64,000 bases of DNA from the NCBI RefSeq assembly GCF_025499465.1, contig NZ_JAIMCA010000006.1, positions 248,001 to 312,000 of the forward strand, given 5' to 3'. Shown here piece after piece: positions 31,848 to 38,875 of this stretch (positions within the stretch are counted from its first letter, which is position 1; every line of letters starts with the position of its first letter). A program made the translations under genes and the position numbers. Source of the DNA: Allobosea sp. BH3. GTDB taxonomy: Bacteria; Pseudomonadota; Alphaproteobacteria; Rhizobiales; Beijerinckiaceae. Below the pieces are notes generated by a model, which was not told the origin of the DNA, searched no databases, and saw only the letters and a list, made by a program, of their open reading frames with translations.

Positions 31848-32956
31848 GCGGCCTCGACGCCTCCGAGCGAAAGGATGTGGCGGCAGATGCGGGCGGTGCT
31901 TGCGCCATCGGAGAGGCTCGCGAGCTGCGGCGCGATCAGGCGCAGCGCCTCGGTCTCCGGGCGGTAGGCGGGGTCGGCCGCGAGCGGGGTCAGCCAGTCG
32001 ATGCGATGGGCGCGCGCCGAAAGCCTTGCGACAGCCGTGACCAGCGCCGTGGGATCGCCGCGCTCCAGCCCGTCCGAGAGCACGACCACGACCGCGCCGC
32101 GCGCATAGGAAGCAAAGCGCGGCACGGCGAGGAAGGCCTGCAGCGCGTCGCCGATGCGCGTGCCGCCGTCCCAGTCAGCGACGAGCCCCGAGGCCTCGGC
32201 CAGGGCCTGCTCGCGGCGACGGCGTCTTAGCGCGCGCGTCACGCGGGTGAGCCGCGTGCCGAAGGTGAAGACCTCTGCCCGCGGCGCGGCCTGCACGATG
32301 GTGTGGGCCAGCGCCAGATTGGCGTCGCTGCGCTGCTTCATCGAGCCCGAAACATCGATCAGCAGCAGGATCGGGCGCGGACGGGTCACTCGCCTGAGCT
32401 TCTTCAGGCTCATCACCTCGCCGTCATGGCGGATGGCGTCCCGGAGGCTGCGGGCGAGATCGACTGTTCGCCCGCGCCGTGCCGCCCGATGGCGATAGCC
32501 GCGCCGGCGCGGCAGGGCGGCGGGCAACGCCCGGCCGAAGCGGCGCAGTGCCTCGCTCTCGTCGAGGGCTCCTAGGCGGCGGATCGAGAGCGCTTCGGCC
32601 TCGGTCGAGGCCTGGCCGGTCTCGTTGATCTCGTCCCCGATCAGGATCTCGCGCGAGCCCGTGTCCTCCTGCACCGAGACATCTTCGTCCGGCGCCCATT
32701 CCTCCTCGCCCGGCACGGCGATGGCGCCGAGGAAATGCATGTCGAACAGGGCGTCGAAACGGGCGCGCTGCTCGGGATGGGGGCTGAGCGTCGCGGCCGC
32801 CGCCTTGCGGACATGCTCGATGCTGCGCGGGCCGAGTAGTTCGACCGCCATCAGGAAGGCCGTGGTCTGCTCGGGCGCAACGGCGATGCCGTGCGCACGC
32901 AGCAACGTAGCAAAGGCCACGAAGGGCCGGGCGGCGGGGGGCAGCGGCGCGATCAT
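31844..32956 (-). CDS. CoxE-like VWA domain protein
   Basis: A 370-residue protein with a C-terminal VWA domain whose metal-ion-dependent adhesion motif DVSGSMK lies at residues 201-207. The N-terminal part (about 1-190) is helical with an acidic patch and a basic segment (RRRGYRHRAARRGR). CoxE proteins work with the MoxR ATPase CoxD in maturation of molybdenum hydroxylases, for example sulfuration of the CO dehydrogenase active site. It overlaps the MoxR gene by 4 nt and the amidohydrolase by 4 nt, which strongly supports the operon and the maturation role. Confidence 0.88.
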   Translation of the reverse strand: MIAPLPPAARPFVAFATLLRAHGIAVAPEQTTAFLMAVELLGPRSIEHVRKAAAATLSPHPEQRARFDALFDMHFLGAIAVPGEEEWAPDEDVSVQEDTGSREILIGDEINETGQASTEAEALSIRRLGALDESEALRRFGRALPAALPRRRGYRHRAARRGRTVDLARSLRDAIRHDGEVMSLKKLRRVTRPRPILLLIDVSGSMKQRSDANLALAHTIVQAAPRAEVFTFGTRLTRVTRALRRRRREQALAEASGLVADWDGGTRIGDALQAFLAVPRFASYARGAVVVVLSDGLERGDPTALVTAVARLSARAHRIDWLTPLAADPAYRPETEALRLIAPQLASLSDGASTARICRHILSLGGVEAA

Positions 32957-33837
32957 GCCGCCAGTCCCGGAATGAAGAGCGGCAGGCGCGGGCGTAAGTG
33001 GGCGAGGTCTTCTTCGTCCTTGATCGCGGCGCCCAGCGAGCGGCGGAACGCCTCGGGCCAGGGCGCGCCGCTGTGCGCGAGTGCCGTCGCGGCCTCGGCC
33101 CAGTCGACCGCCTCGGCGACGCCGGGCGGCTTGGCGAGCGGCTCCTGACGCAGAAGGCCGACCGCATGGACCACTGCCCGCGCCGTACCCTCGGCGACGG
33201 CGGAGGAACGCAGCATGATGATCTGCGCCTCCCGCTCCGGCTCTGGGTAGGCGATGTAGTGGTAGACGCAGCGGCGGCGCAGCGCCTCGTGCAGTTCGCG
33301 CGTGCGGTTGGAGGTCAGCACGACGACCGGCCGCTCTGCCGCGCGCAATGTGCCGCGCTCGGGAATCGATATCGAGAAATCGGAGAGGAATTCGAGCAGG
33401 AAGGCCTCGAACTCATGGTCCGAGCGATCGATCTCGTCGATCAGCAGCACGGTCGATTGCGGCCGCCTGAGCACCGTCAGCATCGGCCGCTCGATCAGGA
33501 AGTCGTCGCTGTAGATGTCGAGGCTCTCGCCCTCACGCGACTGGCGGATGGCGAGCATCTGGCGCGGGTAATTCCACTCGTAGAGAGCCGCTGCGGCGTC
33601 GATGCCCTCGAAGCATTGCAACCGGATGAGCTGGCGGCCGAGGATGCCGGCGAGCGCCTTGGCGGCCTCGGTCTTGCCGACGCCGGGCGCGCCTTCGAGC
33701 AGCAGCGGCTTGCCGAGCGCCAGCGAGAGGTAGCCCGCCGTCGCGATGCCGTCATCGGCGAGATACATCGCCGCCTGCAGGGCCTCGGCGAGGTCCTCAG
33801 GGCTCGATATACCGGCGACGGTGGTCCTCAGCGCCAT
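32953..33837 (-). CDS. MoxR-family AAA+ ATPase (CoxD-like)
   Basis: A 294-residue AAA+ protein. It has Walker A GAPGVGKT (residues 49-56), Walker B VLLIDEIDRSD (130-140) and a sensor-1 segment VVVLTSNRTRELHEALRRRC. MoxR proteins pair with VWA proteins as chaperones for cofactor insertion. Here it sits between the molybdenum hydroxylase large-subunit genes and the VWA gene, the arrangement of coxD and coxE. It overlaps the VWA gene by 4 nt. The protein probably uses ATP to remodel the hydroxylase during cofactor maturation. Confidence 0.9.
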   Translation of the reverse strand: MALRTTVAGISSPEDLAEALQAAMYLADDGIATAGYLSLALGKPLLLEGAPGVGKTEAAKALAGILGRQLIRLQCFEGIDAAAALYEWNYPRQMLAIRQSREGESLDIYSDDFLIERPMLTVLRRPQSTVLLIDEIDRSDHEFEAFLLEFLSDFSISIPERGTLRAAERPVVVLTSNRTRELHEALRRRCVYHYIAYPEPEREAQIIMLRSSAVAEGTARAVVHAVGLLRQEPLAKPPGVAEAVDWAEAATALAHSGAPWPEAFRRSLGAAIKDEEDLAHLRPRLPLFIPGLAA

Positions 33838-33841
33838 GAAG

Positions 33842-34885
33842 TCACCGCCAGTTCACCGGGCCGCCGCGGCGCGGACCGGGCTTGACGCCGCCATTGGCGC
33901 GGATGCCGCGCAGGATCTTCTCCGGCGTGATCGGCAGCTCGTCGACGCGCACGCCGACCGCGTTGTAGACGGCGTTGGCAATGGCGGGCAGTACCGGGTT
34001 GGCGCACATCTCGCCCGGCCCCTTGCCGCCGAACGGCCCGTCCGGCGCCGGCCGCTCCAGCACGGTGACGTGATAAGGCGCGACATCCCCCGGCCCCGGC
34101 ATCAGATATTCGTTGAAGTCGCGCGGGCCGTGGTCAGGGTTGGGGTAATAGGGCTCCGGTGTCTCGTAGAGCGCGTGGCTGATGCCCATCCAGGCACCGC
34201 CGACGAGCTGCTGCTCGACCATGCGCGGGTTGATGACGCGGCCGAGTTCATAGGCGCTGGTCATCCGAAGTACCTCGACCTCCCCGGTTTCGTCGTCGAC
34301 CGAAACGTCGGCCACGAGGGCGGCATGGGCGAAGGCGGTGTTCGGGTTCATCTCGCCCGTCTCGGCATCGACTGCCGAGAGCGGGATCAGGAAGATGCCG
34401 CGCCCGGCGATGGTCTTGCCCTGCTTGAACTGCGCGGCCTGCGCCGTCGCCTTGACGGTGATGGTCTTGGAGGGAGCGCCACGGACATGGATGTTGCCGC
34501 GCCCGTCGGTGACGAGATCGGCGGCGTTGACCTCTAGCTCCTCGGCCGCCGCATCGAGCAGCACGCCGCGAGCCTCGCGCGCGGCGGCGATGACGGCGTT
34601 GCCCATGCGGTGCGTGCCGCGCGAGGCGAAGGAGCCCATGTCATGCGGACCGGTGTCGCTGTCGGCGGTGTCGACGAACACGTCCTCGATCGGCACGCCC
34701 AGCGTCTCGGCCGCGATCTGCCGCGAGACCTGCTTCATGCCCTGGCCGAGGTCGATGGCCGAGAGCGCGACGGTGAACTTGCCTTCCGGGTTCGAGTGGA
34801 TCAGCGCCTGGCTCGGATCGCCGCCGAGGTTCATGCCGATCGGGTAATTGACCGAGGCCATGCCGCGGCCTTCGTGACGGGCCAT
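33842..34885 (-). CDS. Molybdenum hydroxylase large subunit, C-terminal half
   Basis: A 347-residue ORF holding the second MoCo-binding part of the XdhB/CoxL-type large subunit. It shows GRGMASVNYPIGMNLGGDPSQA, DLGQGMK, the RGTHRMGNA segment and the catalytic-glutamate motif GGKGPGE with the following CANPVLPAIANAV. Its ATG at 34885 begins 1 nt after the TGA of the N-terminal half, with GAGGAGG eight bases before it, so it has its own ribosome site. Family members carry this in one polypeptide of about 750-900 residues. Both halves keep their motifs, which argues for a working split protein, though a one-base sequencing error remains possible. Confidence 0.82.
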   Translation of the reverse strand: MARHEGRGMASVNYPIGMNLGGDPSQALIHSNPEGKFTVALSAIDLGQGMKQVSRQIAAETLGVPIEDVFVDTADSDTGPHDMGSFASRGTHRMGNAVIAAAREARGVLLDAAAEELEVNAADLVTDGRGNIHVRGAPSKTITVKATAQAAQFKQGKTIAGRGIFLIPLSAVDAETGEMNPNTAFAHAALVADVSVDDETGEVEVLRMTSAYELGRVINPRMVEQQLVGGAWMGISHALYETPEPYYPNPDHGPRDFNEYLMPGPGDVAPYHVTVLERPAPDGPFGGKGPGEMCANPVLPAIANAVYNAVGVRVDELPITPEKILRGIRANGGVKPGPRRGGPVNWR

Positions 34886-34886
34886 C

Positions 34887-36623
34887 TCAGCGCCTCCTCG
34901 TGCCGAAGACGGAGGAGAACCGCACCGCGCCGTGCTGAGGCTGCGCGGGGGCGGCCGGCGGGATCGGCAAGGGCGGCGCGCTCGCCGCCGGTTGATAGGC
35001 TGGCTGCAGTGACGGCGGGGCGATGGCCGGGTCGTAGGGCGGCGGATTCTGGCGCGGCGGGGCTTCGTAGCGAGGCACCTGTACAGGCGCCGGCTTGCCA
35101 TCGCGCGCGCCCTCGAAGACCGGCTGCTTGCTGAGCGGGATGCGGGTGGTGCCGGCCGGCAACGTCTGGGTGGCGGGGCCGTTGCGCGTGTCGGGGCGGC
35201 CGATCTGGCCACGCTCGTCGAGTGGTGTCGCCGGGATCTGCGCGCGCTCGCCGCCTCCCCCGGTCAGCGAGGAAGCCCGCCTTGCCTGCTCCGAGATCGG
35301 CCAGTTCGCTTTCTCGGCAGCGACCTGCACGCATTCCACCAGTGCCGTGTTCTTGGCGACGCGGCGATGCGGCTTCATGTCCCCGTCGCGATACGCGTTG
35401 AGAATCCGGAACTCGACCGGGTCCATGTTGGCCGCCTCGGCGAGGCGGTCCATCTGGCACTCCAACGCGAAATCGACGGCAGTGACGCCAAAGCCGCGCA
35501 TGGCTGTCGAAGGGCAGCGGTTGGTGTAGGCGACGTAGATGTCGGAGGCGACGTTCGGGATCGAATACGGTCCCGGGACGTGCGCCGTGCATTTGATCGC
35601 CGCATAGCTCGAGAGGCGCGTGTAGGCGCCGGCGTCGAAATAGCTGCGGATGTAACGGGCGACGATCCGCCCATCTCGCATCAGCCCGTCCTTCACGTAG
35701 ATGCGCTCGGCCCCGCGCGGCGAGCCGTAGAGCATCTCCTCCTCCCGATCGAGGACATATCGCACCGGCCGGCCCGTCAGCATGGCGCCGAGCACGGTCA
35801 GCGGCTCGGTGAGTGAATCGACCTTGCCGCCGAAACCGCCGCCGACCGTCCCACCAACGAAATGAAGCTGGTTGGACGGAACATTGACGATCTTGGCCGT
35901 CGTATCGAGCGAGAAGAACAGGCCCTGCGCACAGGAATGCACGAGGTAGCGCCCATTCTGGTCCGGCGCGGCGATGGTGCCATTCGTCTCCGTCGGCGCG
36001 TGCTCGATCGGCGACATCTGGTAGCGGTGCTCGATGACGTGGTCGGCCCGGGCGAAAGCGGCCTCGACATCGCCGAAGCGCAGCTTCTGATGGTCGAAGC
36101 GCTGGTGATATTCGAAGTAGTTGCCAGGATAGGTCTCGTTGACGACCGGTGCGCCGGGCTTCAGCGCCTCCTCGACATCGAAGACCGTCGGCAACAGGTC
36201 GTACTCGACCCGAACGAGCTTGCGCGCCGCCAGCGCCTCCGCCTCGCTGTCGGCGAGGATCGCCACGACCGGCTCGCCCTTGTAGCGCACCTTGTCGACA
36301 GCGAGCGTCGGTTCGTCGTCCTTGCCGAAGTTGATGAGGCTCAACAGCGTGTTCTTGTTGACCGGCACATCGGCGCCGCGCAGCACGCGCTTCACCCCCG
36401 GCGCGCGCTCGGCGGCGGAGACGTCGATCGAGCGGATGCGGGCATGATGATGCGGGCTACGCACCAACTTGAGGTGCAGCAGCCCGTCGAAGGCGTGATC
36501 GTCGAAGAAGCGGGTGCGCGCCGTGACATGGCCCGGCATGTCCTGGCGCTGAACGCCCTTGCCGACGACGTTGAGGTTGTCGTCGCGCTCGTCGGCGAAG
36601 ATCTCCTTGCGCATCTCAAGCAT
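34887..36623 (-). CDS. Molybdenum hydroxylase large subunit, N-terminal half with Pro-rich tail
   Basis: A 578-residue ORF, start fixed by GGAGGAGG before the ATG at 36623. It contains the N-terminal a/b domain (RSPHHHARIRSIDVS), the first MoCo-binding region (FVGGTVGGGFGGKVD, RPVRYVLDREEEM) and AMRGFGVTAVDFALE. The latter resembles the RGFG of xanthine dehydrogenase-type enzymes, not the AYRCSFR of form-I CO dehydrogenase. The last ~129 residues are a Pro/Ala-rich tail with no counterpart in the family, ending at a TGA next to the start of the C-terminal half. Oxidation of a purine, N-heterocycle or aldehyde is likely; substrate unknown. Confidence 0.85.
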   Translation of the reverse strand: MLEMRKEIFADERDDNLNVVGKGVQRQDMPGHVTARTRFFDDHAFDGLLHLKLVRSPHHHARIRSIDVSAAERAPGVKRVLRGADVPVNKNTLLSLINFGKDDEPTLAVDKVRYKGEPVVAILADSEAEALAARKLVRVEYDLLPTVFDVEEALKPGAPVVNETYPGNYFEYHQRFDHQKLRFGDVEAAFARADHVIEHRYQMSPIEHAPTETNGTIAAPDQNGRYLVHSCAQGLFFSLDTTAKIVNVPSNQLHFVGGTVGGGFGGKVDSLTEPLTVLGAMLTGRPVRYVLDREEEMLYGSPRGAERIYVKDGLMRDGRIVARYIRSYFDAGAYTRLSSYAAIKCTAHVPGPYSIPNVASDIYVAYTNRCPSTAMRGFGVTAVDFALECQMDRLAEAANMDPVEFRILNAYRDGDMKPHRRVAKNTALVECVQVAAEKANWPISEQARRASSLTGGGGERAQIPATPLDERGQIGRPDTRNGPATQTLPAGTTRIPLSKQPVFEGARDGKPAPVQVPRYEAPPRQNPPPYDPAIAPPSLQPAYQPAASAPPLPIPPAAPAQPQHGAVRFSSVFGTRRR

Positions 36624-36640
36624 GGCAGCCTCCTCCGAGC

Positions 36641-37126
36641 TCAGGCGCGCCGCATGCCGGCACCGCCGGCTGCAGCTGCGAGGATCGCGGCGATGATCGG
36701 CTCGTAGCCGGTGCAGCGGCAGATATTGCCGCTGATCGCCTCGACGACCTCGTCGCGGGTTGGATTGGGATTCTTCGTCAGCAAGGCGCGGGCGGCGGTC
36801 AGCATACCCGGCGTGCAGAAGCCGCACTGCGCCGCGAAATTGTCCATGAAGGCCTGCTGCAGCGGGTGCAGGTTCGGCCCGTCGGCCATGCCTGAGGCCG
36901 TCTCGATCTGCTTGCCCTCGCAGGAGATCGCGAGCGTCAGGCAGGAGAGCTGCGGCTCGCTATCCACCAGCACCGTGCAGACGCCGCAGGTGCCCTGCCC
37001 GCAGCCATATTTGGGCCCGAAGTCGCCGAGGCCGCGGCGCAGCAGGTCTAGCAAGTTGCCCGCCGGATCGACGAAACCGGCGCGCTCGCTGCCGTTGAGG
37101 CGGAACTGGACGGGGAGCTTGGCCAT
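36641..37126 (-). CDS. Molybdenum hydroxylase 2Fe-2S small subunit
   Basis: A 161-residue protein with the plant-ferredoxin cluster ligands C42, C47, C50 and C62 (GCGQGTCGVC...SC) and the second cluster ligands C101, C104, C136 and C138 (QCGFCTPGM; NICRCTG). It is the CoxS/XdhA-like electron-transfer subunit passing electrons from the MoCo site to FAD. It is 17 nt before the large subunit and 11 nt after the FAD subunit, in the order FAD, Fe-S, MoCo. Confidence 0.95.
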   Translation of the reverse strand: MAKLPVQFRLNGSERAGFVDPAGNLLDLLRRGLGDFGPKYGCGQGTCGVCTVLVDSEPQLSCLTLAISCEGKQIETASGMADGPNLHPLQQAFMDNFAAQCGFCTPGMLTAARALLTKNPNPTRDEVVEAISGNICRCTGYEPIIAAILAAAAGGAGMRRA

Positions 37127-37137
37127 GATCCCTCTCC

Positions 37138-37971
37138 TCAGCGCGGTTCGCCGGCGAGCAGCCGGCCGAGATGGACGGGCAGGATTTCGCGCCGATACCA
37201 GTCGCTGGCGATGGCGTCCGTCGCGGGCCGGGTGCCTTCCAGCGCAGCCTGCTTCGCCGCCTGGATCGCGGCCTGGTCGAGCGGCTTGCCGTCGAGCACG
37301 CGCTCGACGCCGCGGGCCCGCATCGGGACAGGTGCCATCGCGCCATAGGCGACGCGGGGCTGCACCAGCCGCCCGCCCGAAGCCGGAAGATGCGCAGCGA
37401 TGGAGAGCACCGAGATGCCCTTTGGCTTCACGCGGCTGATCTTGCGGAAGAGGAAGTCGGAGGGGTTCTGCGGCCGTGTGAACTGCACGGCCGTGACCAG
37501 CCCCTGCGCCTGCCCCGCCCCGCCCCGCTCGCGCCCGGCTAGGAAATCCTCCAGCGGCACGGCCCGGCCGGAGCCGTAGCCCGCCTGCACCACGACCTCT
37601 GCGCCGAGCGCCAGCAACGCCACGGTGAAATCGCCATAGGGCGTCTCGGCGAAGAGATTGCCGCCGATCGTTGCCATGGTCCGGATCGCAGGCCCGCCGA
37701 TGGCGCGCGCCGCAGCATGCAGATAGGCGAGGTCTCGGTTGGCGAGCACGGCCGCCATTGTCACGCCGGCGCCAATCTCGACACGCGCGCCACCGGCATT
37801 GACCTGCCGGAAGGCCGGATCGGTGACGCGCAGCAGCGTGCCCTCGGTCAACCTGCCCTCGTTGACATCCCGCATCACCAACGTGCCGCCGGCGATGAGC
37901 AGGGCCTGCCGGTCTCCGGAGAGGATGCCGGCGGCTTCGGACAGGGTGGCGCAGCTTCTCACATCGAGCAT
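37138..37971 (-). CDS. Molybdenum hydroxylase FAD-binding medium subunit
   Basis: A 277-residue CoxM-like protein. It shows the FAD-binding pattern (LLIAGGTLVMRDVNEGRL, where typical members have AGGT/S; TIGGNLFAETPYGDF) and the C-terminal CO_deh_flav_C region (GAMAPVPMRARGVERVLDGK). The start at 37971 (MLDVRSCATLSEA) is chosen by homology; the open frame to 38124 overlaps the SRPBCC gene. It completes a three-subunit molybdenum hydroxylase with the genes at 36641 and 33842-36623. Confidence 0.92.
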   Translation of the reverse strand: MLDVRSCATLSEAAGILSGDRQALLIAGGTLVMRDVNEGRLTEGTLLRVTDPAFRQVNAGGARVEIGAGVTMAAVLANRDLAYLHAAARAIGGPAIRTMATIGGNLFAETPYGDFTVALLALGAEVVVQAGYGSGRAVPLEDFLAGRERGGAGQAQGLVTAVQFTRPQNPSDFLFRKISRVKPKGISVLSIAAHLPASGGRLVQPRVAYGAMAPVPMRARGVERVLDGKPLDQAAIQAAKQAALEGTRPATDAIASDWYRREILPVHLGRLLAGEPR

Positions 37972-37972
37972 G

Positions 37973-38425
37973 TCAAACGCCCTCCCCCGCCATTTCCGGC
38001 AGGCGGCGCACTGCCTCGATGCCGTTGGTGTAGACCTCGTCGCCGACCAGCCGGGCGAGTTCCGCCTCGCGCCCCGGCGGCGTGGTGAAGCGGCTCTCCC
38101 AGTGCCAGAAGCTGCGGTTGCCATCGGTCACAGGCAGCAGCCGGACATGCGCCACGTAGTTGAAGAGCGGGATCGGCGTGTCGAGCAGGCAGTAGCTGAA
38201 GGTCATCTCGAGATCGGAGAGTGTGAGAAGCTGCTCCCGCAGCTCGCTGCCGTCGCGGAGCTGGAAGCGGCGCACGCAACCGACGCGGTCAGAAGGGTTG
38301 GCGCGCTCGATCTCGCTGCGGGCGACGATCGGGTGCCAGCGGTCATGGCCGTTGAAGTCACGCAGGATCGACCAGAGCCGGTCGACCGGCGCATCGATGA
38401 TGGTGCTGCGGACGACATGGGGCAT
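37973..38425 (-). CDS. SRPBCC family protein (CoxG-like), copy 2
   Basis: A 150-residue protein of the START/SRPBCC fold (DAPVDRLWSILRDFNGHDRWHPIVARSEIE; LREQLLTLSDLEMTFSYCLLDTPIP). It lies directly after a paralogue at 38428, separated by 2 nt, and its stop is 1 nt before the FAD-subunit start. CoxG, an SRPBCC protein in cox operons, anchors CO dehydrogenase to the membrane, so a similar role is possible. Substrate or lipid binding by the pocket is another option. Confidence 0.85.
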   Translation of the reverse strand: MPHVVRSTIIDAPVDRLWSILRDFNGHDRWHPIVARSEIERANPSDRVGCVRRFQLRDGSELREQLLTLSDLEMTFSYCLLDTPIPLFNYVAHVRLLPVTDGNRSFWHWESRFTTPPGREAELARLVGDEVYTNGIEAVRRLPEMAGEGV

Positions 38426-38427
38426 CG

Positions 38428-38865
38428 CTATCCCCCGAAAGCGCGCTTGAGGGCGTCGAAGCCACCCTGGAAGACATTGGTCCCGATGCCGGCGACCAGT
38501 TCGGCCTCCTGCTCGGGGGCGCAGTCGAAATCGGCCGACCACTCGATGAAGGTGCGTTCCTGGTCGGTGATCGGCGTCAGCCTCAGCGTCGCGACGTAGT
38601 TCGTCAGCGGCATCGGCGAGTCGAGGATCGCATAGGTGCAGAACATGTCGTAGTCCGACAGGCCGAGAAGCTGCTCGCGCAGCCGGTCGCCGCTGCGCAG
38701 CGAGAAGGCGCGGATGCAGCCGACCTTGTCGGCCGGGTCGCCGTTCTCGATGCGGCTCTCGGCGATGCGGGGGTGCCAGTTCGGCAGCCCGTTGAAATCG
38801 CGCACGCGGGCCCACACCTTGGCGGCGGGGGCTCCGATGACGCTGGAAACATAGACGCGGGCCAT
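38428..38865 (-). CDS. SRPBCC family protein (CoxG-like), copy 1
   Basis: A 145-residue SRPBCC protein, start at 38865 (ribosome site GAGGGGAGAGAG). It aligns throughout with the downstream copy: RDFNG, WHP, VGC-R-F-LR, LREQLL-LSD and NYVA-LRL-P-TD are shared. This marks a tandem duplication followed by divergence. It begins 10 nt after the flotillin gene on the same strand, linking membrane organisation genes to the hydroxylase. Confidence 0.86.
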   Translation of the reverse strand: MARVYVSSVIGAPAAKVWARVRDFNGLPNWHPRIAESRIENGDPADKVGCIRAFSLRSGDRLREQLLGLSDYDMFCTYAILDSPMPLTNYVATLRLTPITDQERTFIEWSADFDCAPEQEAELVAGIGTNVFQGGFDALKRAFGG

Positions 38866-38875
38866 CTCTCTCCCC

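Noticed and set aside
33842..36623. The split hydroxylase subunit as a pseudogene
   Set aside because: Both halves keep all cofactor and catalytic motifs, both have strong ribosome sites, and the neighbouring maturation genes are intact, so decay is unlikely. A single-base sequencing error remains possible.
33842..37971. Aerobic CO dehydrogenase (form I)
   Set aside because: The AYRCSFR active-site loop typical of form I is not present; the equivalent segment reads AMRGFG, closer to xanthine dehydrogenase-type enzymes. The neighbouring CoxD and CoxE homologues are shared by other molybdenum hydroxylases.
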